A stretch of 64,000 nt of DNA from Solwaraspora sp. WMMD791 (GTDB taxonomy: Bacteria; Actinomycetota; Actinomycetes; Mycobacteriales; Micromonosporaceae), in NCBI RefSeq assembly GCF_029581195.1, contig NZ_CP120737.1, positions 372,001 through 436,000 on the forward strand, given 5' to 3'. Position 1 is the first letter of the stretch. The number at the start of each line of letters is the position of its first letter. Shown here in pieces: positions 15,831 to 26,100 of the stretch. The notes beneath the pieces were generated by a model. The model saw nothing but the letters and a program-made list of their open reading frames with translations, was not told the DNA's origin and did no database searches. Both the position numbers and the translations under genes were made by a program.

Positions 15831-17332
15831 ACCGGATCCCACACTTCGTCGACGGTGCCTGTACCACTGTGCTCGAAGCCGGCGGCGACGGTCGCCACGG
15901 TGAGGTCTTCGACCCGGCGACCGGGCAGGTCGCCGCCACCGTCGGCTTCGCCACCGCCGCGCAGGTCGACGCGGTCGTGCAGGTCGCGGCGCGGGCTGCC
16001 CGCGACTGGCGGGACGTGTCGCTGTCACGGCGGGCCAGCGTGCTGTTCGCCTTCCGGGAGATCATCAACGCCCGGCGTGACGAACTCGCCGCCGTGATCA
16101 CCGCCGAACACGGCAAGGTCCTCGCCGACGCCGCCGGCGAGGTGCAACGCGGCCTGGAGGTCGTCGAGTACGCCTGCGGCATCCCCACGCTGCTCACCGG
16201 CGGCTACAGCGAGAACGTCTCCACCGAGGTCGACTCGTACAGCCTGCGCCAGCCGCTCGGCGTCGTCGCGGTGATCTCGCCGTTCAACTTTCCGGCGATG
16301 GTGCCGCTGTGGTTCGTGCCGATCGCCGTGGCGTGCGGCAACGCCGTCGTGATCAAACCGTCCGAGAAGGACCCGTCGGCGGCGGTGCTGCTCGCGCAGT
16401 GGTTCACCGAGGCCGGCCTGCCGCCCGGGGTCTGCAACGTGGTGCACGGCGACCGCGAAGCCGTCGACGCACTACTGGACCACGGAGGCGTACGGGCGGT
16501 GTCGTTCGTCGGCTCGACCCCGGTGGCCCGGCACGTCTACACCCGGGGCACCGCTGCCGGCAAACGGGTGCAGGCACTCGGCGGGGCGAAGAACCACATG
16601 GTGGTGCTGCCCGACGCCGACCTCGACCTGGCCGCCGACGCGGCGGTCAACGCCGGCTTCGGCTCGGCGGGGGAGCGGTGCATGGCGATCTCCGCCCTGG
16701 TGGCGGTCGAACCGGTCGGCGACGACCTGGTCGCCCGGATCGTCGAACGACTCGGCAAGGTCCGTACGGGTGACGGTCGCCGGCCCGGCTGCGACATGGG
16801 GCCGCTGATCACCGCCGCGCACCGGGACCGGGTCGCCGGTTACGTGGCCGCTGGTGCCGCCGACGGCGCGAAGATCGTCGTCGACGGCCGGGGCGTGTCG
16901 GTCGACGGCGACGCCGCCGGCTTCTGGCTCGGGCCGACCCTGCTGGACCAGGTGACCCCGCAGATGTCGGTCTACACCGATGAGATCTTCGGCCCGGTGC
17001 TGTCGGTGCTGCGGGTCGACTCGTACGACGCGGCGTTGGAGCTGGTCAACGCCAACCCCTACGGCAACGGTACGGCGATCTTCACCAACGACGGCGGTGC
17101 CGCCCGGCGCTTCCAGCACGAGGTGGAGGTCGGGATGGTCGGCATCAACGTGCCCATCCCGGTGCCGATGGCGTACTACTCGTTCGGAGGTTGGAAGGCG
17201 TCGCTGTTCGGCGACAGCCACGCCCACGGCCGCGACGGTGTGCACTTCTTCACCCGGGGCAAGGTGGTGACCAGCCGTTGGCTCGACCCCCGCCACGGCG
17301 GCGTCAACCTCGGCTTCCCCACCCAGACCTGA
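15827..17332 (+). CDS. mmsA: CoA-acylating methylmalonate-semialdehyde dehydrogenase
   Basis: 501 residues, an aldehyde dehydrogenase with ISPFNFPAMVPLWFVPIAVA, the GGAKNHMVVLPDAD segment that is diagnostic for MmsA, and catalytic Cys285 in GERCMAIS. MmsA converts methylmalonate or malonate semialdehyde plus CoA and NAD+ to propionyl- or acetyl-CoA with loss of CO2. The GTG start overlaps the aminotransferase stop, so the two enzymes are translationally coupled and act in sequence. About 80 bp separate it from the next gene. Confidence 0.93.
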   Translation: MNRIPHFVDGACTTVLEAGGDGRHGEVFDPATGQVAATVGFATAAQVDAVVQVAARAARDWRDVSLSRRASVLFAFREIINARRDELAAVITAEHGKVLADAAGEVQRGLEVVEYACGIPTLLTGGYSENVSTEVDSYSLRQPLGVVAVISPFNFPAMVPLWFVPIAVACGNAVVIKPSEKDPSAAVLLAQWFTEAGLPPGVCNVVHGDREAVDALLDHGGVRAVSFVGSTPVARHVYTRGTAAGKRVQALGGAKNHMVVLPDADLDLAADAAVNAGFGSAGERCMAISALVAVEPVGDDLVARIVERLGKVRTGDGRRPGCDMGPLITAAHRDRVAGYVAAGAADGAKIVVDGRGVSVDGDAAGFWLGPTLLDQVTPQMSVYTDEIFGPVLSVLRVDSYDAALELVNANPYGNGTAIFTNDGGAARRFQHEVEVGMVGINVPIPVPMAYYSFGGWKASLFGDSHAHGRDGVHFFTRGKVVTSRWLDPRHGGVNLGFPTQT

Positions 17333-17412
17333 CCGGCCCGGGTCCCGCCTGGGGTTGACCGTCGCCGATAGCATCCGGGCTGTACACAGGAGCCGGTGCG
17401 AGAGGCGATCGG

Positions 17413-18723
17413 ATGGCCGACGGCGAGGCACGCACCGTTACCACTGCCGAGTTCCTTGACGAGCTGGTCGCGGTCACCCGGCAGCGCGACGCGTCGACCC
17501 ACCTTTACCTCAACCTCGAAGTCGGCGGCCGCATCTGGGTGCAGTGGGAGCAGCCGGGCGTCGACCACCCCCGCCGATACCAGGTCGTCGACGACGCTGG
17601 GCCGGCCTGCCCGCACTGCACCATCATCGACGCCGTCGCACGGCTGGCGCCGGTGCTGCCGCTCGACGCGCTGCGCCTCGCCCGGTCAAAGCCCCAGTAC
17701 GAAGCGGTCCTGGCCACCGGGCGGCTGCCGTCGCTGGCGTTCGGCCGGCGCTCATGGGACCCGACGGCCAGCTGGGCCGGCGACTGCCACGCCGCCGCCG
17801 GTGACCCACACACGCCCGCCGACTGCGTCGTCCATTGCAGACCTTCCGACACGGCAGACGTCGGCGATCCGCTCACGATGGCCGACCCGCTGCCGCTGGC
17901 CGTACAGCAGCAGTATCCCGACCCGGAGACGGCCGTCCGCGACGTCGCGGCCCGGCTCGCCGTGGCCCGGGACTGGCGCGACGCCGCCGAGGAGGTCGCC
18001 GGCGGGCGGGCCGAGACCGAGGGGACCCGGGCGTTCCTGGCCCGCTGCCCACTCGCCCTGCCGGTGTCGGACGCGATTGTCCTCGCGTTGCGGCCCGGCG
18101 AGCCGGCCAGCTCCAGCACGCTGCTCGACCTGCTGGGTGCCGCAGGTGGAAAGCTGGGCGGTGCCAGCCTGGCCGGGCAGCGGTATCACCGCTTCGCGTG
18201 CCTGGTCCCCGAGCCGACGACGGGCCGGTTTCCGACCTCCGGCGGGTCCTTCGACGTGGCGTACGGCGAACCGATCCGTACGCTGCGGCTGCCAACCGGG
18301 AGCGCACCGTTGAGCCGACGCGGCCGTGGCATCCTGCTGCTGTTCGAGGCCCGCCACACGATGAACGTCCACGCCGTACCCGTCGGCCCCGGAAAGCCTC
18401 CCGGTTACTGGCAGTCCGAAGCGGCACTGCACGTCTTCGAGTTCGGCCTACTCAGCGCCCTTGGCGGCGGATACGAGACGGCGGTGAACGTCTTCCTCGC
18501 CAAGCTGCGCCGCACCGGGGACCTGCTCGACCGCCCGGAGCGGGTGCTCAACCGGCGGCAACGCAAGGCGCTGGCCGAGCCGTTCGGCAACATCGATGAC
18601 TTCGAGCTGCACCTGTGGGCTTCGGTCGCCTACCGCAACGCGACCTACCTCGCCCTGGGCAGTCAGGAAGCGTTCGCGGAGCACCTACGAAGCCAGGACC
18701 AACTCCGGACCCGTGGACAGTAG
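17413..18723 (+). CDS. Hypothetical protein with Cys/His clusters
   Basis: 436 residues; no family recognised. Two possible metal-binding clusters are visible: ACPHC near residue 59 and a CHAAAGDPHTPADC region near 125. The rest looks soluble with no signal peptide or membrane helix; the C-terminal 150 residues are helical and rich in Arg/Leu. ATG 17413 is preceded by GAGAGGCGATCGG. The downstream gene begins within 100 bp on the same strand. It lies at the edge of the accessory region and is preceded by catabolic genes to which it has no obvious link. Confidence 0.6.
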   Translation: MADGEARTVTTAEFLDELVAVTRQRDASTHLYLNLEVGGRIWVQWEQPGVDHPRRYQVVDDAGPACPHCTIIDAVARLAPVLPLDALRLARSKPQYEAVLATGRLPSLAFGRRSWDPTASWAGDCHAAAGDPHTPADCVVHCRPSDTADVGDPLTMADPLPLAVQQQYPDPETAVRDVAARLAVARDWRDAAEEVAGGRAETEGTRAFLARCPLALPVSDAIVLALRPGEPASSSTLLDLLGAAGGKLGGASLAGQRYHRFACLVPEPTTGRFPTSGGSFDVAYGEPIRTLRLPTGSAPLSRRGRGILLLFEARHTMNVHAVPVGPGKPPGYWQSEAALHVFEFGLLSALGGGYETAVNVFLAKLRRTGDLLDRPERVLNRRQRKALAEPFGNIDDFELHLWASVAYRNATYLALGSQEAFAEHLRSQDQLRTRGQ

Positions 18724-18822
18724 ACCGGACAGGGGGCTTCGCTGAGCAACAGACAGGATCTGGACAAGGCCGAACGCGACGCTCGATCGCGCGAGATCTT
18801 CATCTGGCAGCGGTACGGACCG

Positions 18823-19902
18823 GTGCTGTACCGGCTGCGCCTGCTCTTCTTCGCGGTCGTCACCCTTGCTGTGGCGTACGTGTTTTCGCTCATTTACCTC
18901 ACGGCTGTTTCCTTCTACCCGGGCACCGGTTCAATTCGTCCGTACGGCCCGACCGAGCGGCCGGTCCAAGCGACGGTCGAGGAGTGTCGTCGGGTAGGTC
19001 CGGTCAGCACTCATGGGCTGGGCTACTGGTGGGTCTGCCTGATCAGGGTCGAGCGAGAGGGTGAGCAAAGCGTCGAGGCTGCCGTAGGTCGTTCTATTGT
19101 CGGCCCAGAGCAGATAGGGAAAGTCGTCGCCCTCAACGAGGCGTGCTATGATCCGGAGCGGGCCGAATGTGGTTACGGTAAACCGGTTCCTGAAATACTC
19201 GGTTTTCTCTATGGGTGTTTTCGAATTATTGGTAGGACATTTGGGTTTTTCCTACTTTTTATGGTTGTACTCTATCTGTTCCGGGCGGTCGTGGGCGCCC
19301 CGACCTATTTCCTGCTACTTGATAAATGGCGAGAAATGAAGAATGGGCCTGGCGCTAAGCGGGTCGGGGCAACGGTGACAGCCCGGCAGGGTGAGAACAT
19401 GACGTTGAGCGGTCGCGACGAGATCGATTCGCTGCTACGGCAACTGGATGATCCGGTGCACCTGGAGCGGCCGGCCGGGTTTGACTACGCGGCCGAGCAG
19501 GCTCGGTTCGCGGCGCTCGTCGCCGATGTGGAGGCTCGCTTCGGTTGTGTCTGCACGGTCGACGCTGGCATGAACGTCCAGGACGCCAGCTATCTCGGGC
19601 AGTTGGAGATCCCGGCGTCCGCGACGGCCACAGAAACCGAGATCTTCGTTCGGGTGAGCAACTTCGGTGGGCTGGCTCTGCTCGGTGCCGAACGTCCCGG
19701 CGTCCACGACGATGAGGAGACCCGGATTCTCATCGCGTATGCAGACTGGCGGAATGTTTTGGAGGTCCTCACCAACCATGGCTATGTAGTCCTGTTGGAG
19801 GACGCCTTGTCGCGTCCCTACGACGGCACGAGCGATGCGTTGCGCCGCGCATACCAGACGCATCCGGCCACGTGGTTCACCCGCTATTTCGACTACCTCT
19901 GA
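18823..19902 (+). CDS. Membrane protein fused to a soluble C-terminal domain, unknown function
   Basis: 359 residues from GTG 18823; the same frame can begin at CTG 18742, which has a GGGGG ribosome-like run 5 bp upstream, and no ATG/GTG/TTG lies between. Residues 1-30 and about 125-155 are transmembrane; the loop between (ATVEECRRVGPVSTHGLGYWW) resembles an actinobacterial membrane family (DUF6346-like; I am unsure). From Met193 (ATG 19399) a separate 167-residue soluble domain begins that looks like a stand-alone protein, so the frame may be a fusion of two adjacent genes. The stretch 19160-19350 is noticeably AT-rich with many T-ending codons, unlike its neighbours, suggesting recent acquisition. 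Confidence 0.6.
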   Translation: MLYRLRLLFFAVVTLAVAYVFSLIYLTAVSFYPGTGSIRPYGPTERPVQATVEECRRVGPVSTHGLGYWWVCLIRVEREGEQSVEAAVGRSIVGPEQIGKVVALNEACYDPERAECGYGKPVPEILGFLYGCFRIIGRTFGFFLLFMVVLYLFRAVVGAPTYFLLLDKWREMKNGPGAKRVGATVTARQGENMTLSGRDEIDSLLRQLDDPVHLERPAGFDYAAEQARFAALVADVEARFGCVCTVDAGMNVQDASYLGQLEIPASATATETEIFVRVSNFGGLALLGAERPGVHDDEETRILIAYADWRNVLEVLTNHGYVVLLEDALSRPYDGTSDALRRAYQTHPATWFTRYFDYL

Positions 19903-20020
19903 GTGCGATTCGGCACCGGATCGTGGATGCCCTGGTCCCCGGTTTCAGTTTTGAAGATGGGTAATTCGGACATGTCGCAGCTCTCCCCCCGGGCGCTGCC
20001 TTTCGTTGGTGCAGCCAGGC

Positions 20021-20056
20021 GGTGTTGCCGGCTCCCGTACGGGAGCCGGCAACACC
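20021..20056. terminator. Perfect 36-bp palindrome, probable bidirectional terminator
   Basis: 18-bp arms meet at the central GT|AC (arm begins GGTGTTGCCGGCTCCCGT). It lies between the converging 18823-19902 gene and the DUF397 gene ending at 20070, where a bidirectional terminator is expected. No long T run follows, as usual in actinomycetes. Confidence 0.75.
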
Positions 20057-20069
20057 GTCGTGAGGCGGG

Positions 20070-20264
20070 TCAGCGGGGGAGTGCGCCGGTCTGCAGGGCG
20101 GTGGTGAAGGTGCCCCACTGGGCGGTGCTGAACGTCAGGGTGGGGCCGGTGCGGTCCTTGCTGTCGCGTACCTCGGCGTGGCCGGCGTGCCGGCGGGCCT
20201 CGACGCACTGACCGCCGTTGCCGCCGCTGCGGCTGGAGGTGAACCAGGGGGTGTCAGGCTTCAT
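20070..20264 (-). CDS. DUF397 protein (first copy)
   Basis: 64 residues with the DUF397 pattern: WFTSSRSGGNGGQCVEA, then VRDSKDRTGPTLTF, then WGTFTTAL near the C-terminus. DUF397 proteins are small partners of Scr1-type XRE regulators, generally encoded just downstream; the pair behaves like a regulator with its cognate small antagonist or co-factor in streptomycetes (family knowledge). The start overlaps the XRE stop by 4 bp, so the two are co-translated. Confidence 0.9.
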   Translation of the reverse strand: MKPDTPWFTSSRSGGNGGQCVEARRHAGHAEVRDSKDRTGPTLTFSTAQWGTFTTALQTGALPR

Positions 20265-21088
20265 GCCAGGTGCTCCTCGATCGGGATCGACTGCTCGCGG
20301 ATCTCGCGGAAAATCCGACGGTACTCGGCCAACTCTTCAGGACGCTCCAGGTAGCGGGAGCCGAGATGGGTTTCCACGTAGGCGATGTCGGGGTCATCGG
20401 GGTCGGCGAAGTCGAGCAGGGTGAACGGGCTGACCATCGCGGCATGTGCACCGGCGGACCACGGCAGGACCCGGATCTCCACCCGTACCCGTCGACCGAC
20501 GCTGGCCAAGTGGGCGCGCTGCTCGGCCATCACCGCCGGACCGCCGACCTCACGCGCCAGGGCACCAGCACCGAGAACCGCGACGATCCGGGCCGGCTCG
20601 GCACGGTCGTAGTAGGAGATCTGCCGATCCAGCCGCAGCGACACCAGCCGCTCGATCTGCTGCTCGGACGCCTGCCGGTCGGCGGCGCGGAACACCGCGC
20701 GCATGTAGTCCGGCGTCTGGAGTAGACCATGGACCAGCTCCGGATCGTAAAGCTGGATCTCGGTGGCGGCGGCTTCGAGCCCGAGATACAGGCGGAACCA
20801 GTCTGGTACGGCGTCGCCGTGCGACTCCCACCAGCCCTGCTCGTCGCACGCCGCGGCGAGCCGGGTCAACGCGTCCGTCGTCTCCGGATCGGCACCGTAG
20901 AACCAGCACAGACCCCGTACGGTGTTCATCTTGACCGGGAACTTGCCGTTTTCGATGCGCCACAACGTCGTACGCGAACAGACCTTCGCCCGCTCCACCT
21001 CCTGTTCGGTGCGGGACGACTCCTCCCGCAGCCGGCGCAGTCGCCGCCCCAGCTGACGACGCACCACAGTCGGTCCGGTGACCGGCAT
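20261..21088 (-). CDS. Scr1-family XRE transcriptional regulator (HTH + DUF5753), first copy
   Basis: 275 residues. An N-terminal helix-turn-helix (about 8-65: LGRRLRRLREESSRTEQEVE...VCSRTTLWRIENG) is followed by a DUF5753 domain (about 90-270) with the family signature LVHGLLQTPDYMRAVFRA. It is paired with the DUF397 gene downstream and is a near-duplicate of the 37768-38595 product. Such pairs control development or secondary metabolism in actinomycetes. An inverted repeat at 21133-21149 upstream is a candidate autoregulatory site. Confidence 0.92.
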   Translation of the reverse strand: MPVTGPTVVRRQLGRRLRRLREESSRTEQEVERAKVCSRTTLWRIENGKFPVKMNTVRGLCWFYGADPETTDALTRLAAACDEQGWWESHGDAVPDWFRLYLGLEAAATEIQLYDPELVHGLLQTPDYMRAVFRAADRQASEQQIERLVSLRLDRQISYYDRAEPARIVAVLGAGALAREVGGPAVMAEQRAHLASVGRRVRVEIRVLPWSAGAHAAMVSPFTLLDFADPDDPDIAYVETHLGSRYLERPEELAEYRRIFREIREQSIPIEEHLA

Positions 21089-21502
21089 CGCTTCACCTTC
21101 CTCTCATCCGACACACCCACCACCCGTGCCAATGTTCCAAAATGAAACACCGAGCCGGGTCGGTCGCCGAAATCGCACGTCAGAGCCGTGACTGATCGGC
21201 GTCCACGATCGAGTCTGCCGTACGTGGGCGGAAAATGTGGTCCGCCACCGGGGCGGAATCTACGTGGGTTCGAGAAAGAGTTGATCAACGCTGTTCATCG
21301 GTCGGTCGACCTGACAGATCATCCGCACCGCTCACCCTGCCCTGCCGGTGAGCTGACGTGACGCCCGTTGATCAGCTTCCGGCCGGTGCCGGGCGGCGGC
21401 GATACACCGACGTTCGGATGATTGCCGATTCGATCAACGCTTCGCCAGGATGAGTGCCGACTTCTCACGTTAGGCGGGTCATTGATCCTTTCGCTCTCGG
21501 AG
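21089..21502. other. Intergenic divergent promoter region
   Basis: 414 bp between the minus-strand XRE gene and the plus-strand nuclease gene. It contains the inverted repeat at 21133-21149 and several copies of a GATCAACGCT-like word near 21280 and 21435. I see no gene. The start of the nuclease gene may lie inside it, since TTG 21422 is in frame. Confidence 0.5.
21133..21149. promoter_or_regulatory. Inverted repeat upstream of XRE copy 1, candidate operator
   Basis: TGTTCCA-AAA-TGAAACA, one mismatch from a perfect 7-3-7 inverted repeat, lies about 45 bp upstream of the XRE start. The same site upstream of the second copy (38640-38656) is perfect. Conservation in both copies and position suggest self-regulation. 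Confidence 0.6.
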
Positions 21503-22507
21503 ATGCCGACTGGTCAGGTGGTGTGGATCAGGCACCTTCGCATGAGCGACTGGGACCGCGTGGTAGCGAACTCGCCGGATGCTCCGGCCGTCGTCGTTCA
21601 GCGTACCGTCGGGTCGGCGAGCCAGCAGGCGACGGTCGCCGCCGTCCTCGACGAGCTGGAGGCCACCGCCGGCCAGCTGTTTCCCGCCTGGCTGCCAGGG
21701 GCCGAAGGGATCACGACGTCTGCCGGTGCCGCGCCGGTCGCCGTACGCAGGCTCGCTGTCGCCCACGCCGCCGCGACCGCCCAGTCCGGCCCGTTCCTCG
21801 CCGACCTGGCCGCCGCCGCCCTGACCGGGTCGACCGCGCACACCCGCCGGCATCCGCCCGAGGTGCGGGCGCGCGGACTGGCCCGGGTCATCGCGGCCAG
21901 CTTCGACCGGCCAGGGTGCGCGCTGGTGCTGCGCCCGCCCGATCACCTCGACGAGGCGGCGACGCTCGCGCTGGCCCAGGCGGCACAGTGGCTGGTCGAC
22001 CGCGGCCGGCTGACCGTGTGGATCGACAGCGATTCGCCGTACGGCATCGACAGCCCGCCGCGCGCGACGGAGCCGCCGCGCGCCGCAGCGTCACCGCCGG
22101 CCCGTCCGCGCCGTGAGCCGCGCGGCAGCGCTCGACCGACGCCGAGCGTTGTCGGCAAGCCGCATCCGGCCAGCCGCGCCGAAGTGGAGCTCGAAGCCGC
22201 CCTGGCCCGCCGGTCCTGGGCCGCCGGCCGCGCCTGGAACCACACCGTCCGACCCGGTCCGCTGGTCAACCCCGTCCGGGTCGACCTGCTGTGGAAACGG
22301 GAACGGTGCGTCGTCGAGATCGACGGAGACGACCACCGTACGCCGGCCAAGTTCACCGAGGACCGGCACCGCGACGTGATGCTCCAGCTCAACGGGTACG
22401 CCGTACTCCGTTTCACCAATACCCAGGTGCTCGACGACATCGACAACGTGCTCGTGCTCCTGCAACAGTTCCTCACCAACCGTCGACGCACCGGGAAGGG
22501 CCTTTGA
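21503..22507 (+). CDS. DUF559/Vsr-fold endonuclease domain protein
   Basis: 334 residues from ATG 21503; TTG 21422 or TTG 21482 would add 27 or 7 residues. The C-terminal 110 residues match the DUF559/Vsr-like PD-(D/E)XK nuclease fold: VDLLWKRERCVVEIDGDDH with the acidic pair, a distal RHRDVMLQLNGYAVLRF and a hydrophobic end. The N-terminal 200 residues resemble no family I know; a Pro/Arg-rich linker (about 185-215) separates the halves. It is the first gene of a co-directional three-gene module whose third member is a HerA-like ATPase, with a 2-bp gap to the next gene. A DNA-cleavage role in defence is inferred from fold and context. Confidence 0.8.
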   Translation: MPTGQVVWIRHLRMSDWDRVVANSPDAPAVVVQRTVGSASQQATVAAVLDELEATAGQLFPAWLPGAEGITTSAGAAPVAVRRLAVAHAAATAQSGPFLADLAAAALTGSTAHTRRHPPEVRARGLARVIAASFDRPGCALVLRPPDHLDEAATLALAQAAQWLVDRGRLTVWIDSDSPYGIDSPPRATEPPRAAASPPARPRREPRGSARPTPSVVGKPHPASRAEVELEAALARRSWAAGRAWNHTVRPGPLVNPVRVDLLWKRERCVVEIDGDDHRTPAKFTEDRHRDVMLQLNGYAVLRFTNTQVLDDIDNVLVLLQQFLTNRRRTGKGL

Positions 22508-22509
22508 AC

Positions 22510-23196
22510 ATGTCGGACGAGAAGTTGACCATGGTCGAGACGTCGGCGCTGCTGATTCTCCTGGCCGAGGCCGGCCCGGTGCCCAACGCCAGCCTCACCA
22601 ACGATCATCGCTGTGAGCTGAAGAAACCCTCCCGGGAAAAGCTGGCACGGTTGAAACTGATCGAAGTCGGCGGTACGCCGCGCCGGCTCGTCCTGACGTT
22701 GAGCGAAGCGGGTTGGCGGCGCTGCCGCACCGAACTTGCCGCCGGATCGCCGCCACCCGGTTCGGGTGCCATCGGCGGCGCGCTCTACGCCGTACTCCTG
22801 CGGTGGGATCGTTTCCTGACCGCGCAGCGGCTCAGCCTCGGCGAGTTCGTGACCGCCTCGAACACCCTCGCCACCGAGGACCTGCCGGCCGTGCCCGCCG
22901 CGCCGACAGCCGCCGCGCCGGCAGCGGATGAGCCGTCCGTCGAGGAACGGGTGCGGGCTTCGTACCACAAACTCGCACCCCGGGCCGGCGACCTGGTCAA
23001 CCTTGCCGACCTGCGCGACCTGGTCGACGACCTCGACCGCGCCGACGTCGACGCGGCCCTGCGCCGGCTGCACCGCCGACCCGGCGTCACCCTCGTGCCG
23101 GAAGCCAACCAGAAGGCCCTCGACCCGCGGACCCGGGCCGCCGCCGTGGTGATCGGCGACCAGCCCAAACACATGATCACCATGGCGGCGTCATGA
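22510..23196 (+). CDS. Hypothetical protein with probable winged-helix segments
   Basis: 228 residues from ATG 22510, 2 bp after the nuclease stop. The N-terminal 80 residues (LTMVETSALLILLAEAGP... REKLARLKLIEVGG... LVLTLSEAGWRR) have the pattern of a winged helix. A Pro/Ala-rich linker (about 125-145) leads to a second helical segment with LADLRDLVDDLDRADVDAAL, possibly a second winged helix. No catalytic motif is visible. The stop overlaps the ATPase start by 4 bp. Likely a DNA-binding or adaptor subunit of the module; family unknown. Confidence 0.65.
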   Translation: MSDEKLTMVETSALLILLAEAGPVPNASLTNDHRCELKKPSREKLARLKLIEVGGTPRRLVLTLSEAGWRRCRTELAAGSPPPGSGAIGGALYAVLLRWDRFLTAQRLSLGEFVTASNTLATEDLPAVPAAPTAAAPAADEPSVEERVRASYHKLAPRAGDLVNLADLRDLVDDLDRADVDAALRRLHRRPGVTLVPEANQKALDPRTRAAAVVIGDQPKHMITMAAS

Positions 23197-26100
23197 CCGA
23201 AGCGGCGCTGAAGGCACTCACGCATCTGCAGTTCAGCTACACCCCGACCATGAACGACGTCTGGCGGCCGGCGGCGTCCCACGTCGACGGGCTGCACACG
23301 GACGTGCTCCGGAGCATCCTCGACGGCCTGGCGCTGGCGAAGAAGAACCCGGACACCAGCCCCATCGGCGTCGCCGTGCAGGGCCAGCGCGGCGTGGGCA
23401 AGACGCATCTGCTCAGCCGGGTCCGCGAGCTGACTCAGCTCGACGGCGGCTACTTCTTCCTGATCAACCTGCTCGACGCCAACGCCTTCTGGCACAGCGT
23501 CGCCGTGTCCATGGTCGATGGTCTGCACCAGCCGGTGGACGACGACGGCACCACCCAGCTACAGATGTTCCTGCACCGGCTCGTCGAAGGCCTCGAACTG
23601 TCGATCGTGACCCGGATGGCGGTGACCGGCCGGGCCCCGATGACCGTCGACCGGCTCAACGAGTTCGTCGCCGCCCTGAGCTGGTCGAACCGTCGGATCG
23701 GGATCGGCTGCCGGGACACCGCCCGCGCGCTGGCCCTGCTCGCCGGCATCGACCCGCGAGCGCAGGACGTCGCCAACTCGTGGCTGCTCGCCGGCGAGGA
23801 GGCCGAGGCCGGTGAACGGCTCGCCTGGGGCATCCGGCCGGGCCGGCGGCTGCCGCAGGAGATCGTCTCCGACGTGTCGCGCCTGCTGGCGCTGACCGGA
23901 CCGTCGGTCATCGCGGTCGACCAGGTCGACGGCCTGATCGCGCAGGTCGCCAACCGCAGCCACGTCTCCGGGTCGCCCAGCACCGGGGCGGAGGAGGACG
24001 GCTGGCGGGCGGCGGTCTCGATCGACCAGGTCGCCAGTGGCCTGATGGAGCTGCGGGAGCTGACCCATCGGACGCTGACGGTGCTGTCGCTGCTGCCCGT
24101 CTCCTGGGCGTTGATCAAGAGCAACGCGGTCGACACCGCCCAGGACCGGTTCCGGGAAACCGCCCCGCTCGAGTCGATCCCGGACGCCGACATCGGCCGG
24201 ACCCTGGTCGAACGCCGGCTCGCCGCGCACTACGCCGAAGTCGGGTTCGTGCCGCCGTACCCGAGCTGGCCGGTGCGGCCCGAAGCGTTCGCCGACGCCG
24301 CCGATTTCACCCCGCGCCAGCTGCTGATCAACGTCGAGAAACACATCCGCGCCTGCGTCCGCGACGGCGTGGTCACCGAAATGACCACGCTCACCGCGCT
24401 CACCACTGCCGCCGCCGAGACGCCGACCGCCGAGGCGAAACCGACTCCGACGAGGCCGACGACACCGGGCGCTGACGGCTCGTCGTTGGGCACGCTCGAT
24501 CAGCGGTACGCCGAACTGCGCGCAAAGGCGCAGGTAGCCGGACTGCTCGACCCGACCAACGAGGACACCCAGGTACCGCAGCTGCTCGCCGCCGGGCTGC
24601 GCGCCTGGGTCTGGGAAAGCGCGGACACCGACTTTGAGCAGGACACCATCCCGGCCCGCCGGCCGGTGCTGCACGCCCGGCTGCGGCGCACCCTCGACGA
24701 CACGACCGGCGACGAGGCGCACTGGGCGTTCCGGGCCATCGCCGCCCAGCACTACAACGCCGAGCTGTCCCGGCTGCGCAACGCGTGCGTCGCCGCCGGG
24801 CTGGCCCACGGGGTCGCCAACCGGCGGCTGTTCATCCTGCGCAACGACGAGTGGCCGCGGACCCCGGGGCGGCGTAGGGCGGTGGACAAGTTCATCGCGG
24901 CTGGCGGGCGGACGCTGCCGGTCACCGAGGACGACCTGCGCAGCCTGGTCGCGTTGCGGACACTCCTCGCCGAGGAACCGGACGGACTGCAGGACTGGCT
25001 GGCGGACCGGCGCCCCGCCTCGCGTACCTCGTTGTTGTCGGCCGCGCTCGTTGACGTCTCCCGCGAACCGGCCGCACCCGACGGACCTGGTCGCGAGTCG
25101 GTCGCCGTCGACGGTTACGGACCGTACCTGCGGGTCGGTGCCGACTTCGATCACGGCGATCCGGTACGGGTGGAGCTGGCCGCGCTGCGCAAGCACGTCG
25201 CGATCTTCGCCGGCTCGGGATCCGGCAAGACCGTCCTGATCCGGCGACTGGTCGAGGAGTGCGCGTTGCTCGGCGTATCCGCGATCGTCCTGGACCCCAA
25301 CAACGACCTGGCCCGCCTGGGCGACCCGTGGCCGCAGCCGCCAGCGGCGTGGGGTGACGGCGACGCGCGGGCCGCCGCCGACTACCTGGACGCCACCGAC
25401 GTCGTGGTGTGGACGCCGGGCCGCGAGGGCGGCCGACCGTTGACGTTCCAGCCGCTGCCCGATTTTTCTGGTGTCCGCGACGATCCGGACGAGTTCACCC
25501 AGGCGGTGGACAGCGCAGTCGACGCGTTGGCCCCGCGCGCCAAGGTGGCAGCCAGCACAGCCAAGGCGATGCGCGGGCAGGCCGTGCTGCGGCAGGCGTT
25601 GCGCCACTACGGCCGGCACGGTGCCACGGCGACCCTCGCCGGGTTGATCGCCCTGCTCCGCGATCTGCCCGACGGGGTGAGTGAACTGACCGGAGCGGCG
25701 GCGATCGCCGCCGACCTGGCCGAGAATCTGGAAGCGGCGCGGATCAACGACCCGATGTTCGGCGGTACGGGGGAGTCCGCCGACCCGGGCACGTTGCTGA
25801 CCCCGGCCCCGGGCAAACGTGCGCGCGTCTCGGTGATCAGTTTTGTCGGACTGCCGGGGGAGGAGAAACGGCAGGGCTTCGTCAACCAGCTTCAGCTCGC
25901 ACTGTTCTCCTGGATCAAACGGCACCCGGCCGGGGACCGGCCGCTGGGTGGGCTGCTGGTGATGGACGAGGCGCAGACCCTCGCGCCCTCCGGGCCGATC
26001 ACGCCCTGCACCCGCAGCACACTGATGCTCGCCTCCCAGGCCAGGAAGTACGGTCTCGGCCTGGTCTTCGCCACCCAGGCGCCGAAGGGTCTGCACAGTC

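Larger units (their letters stand above)
20070..21225. repeat. Left direct copy of the XRE-DUF397 cassette (island border)
   Basis: The DUF397 gene, the XRE gene and about 130 bp of upstream DNA are repeated in the same orientation at 37577-38735. By eye the two XRE proteins are close to 88% identical, and the promoter-proximal DNA, including a TGTTTCA-type inverted repeat, is also shared. The copies bracket the ATPase module, cas operon and CRISPR array. Confidence 0.85.
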
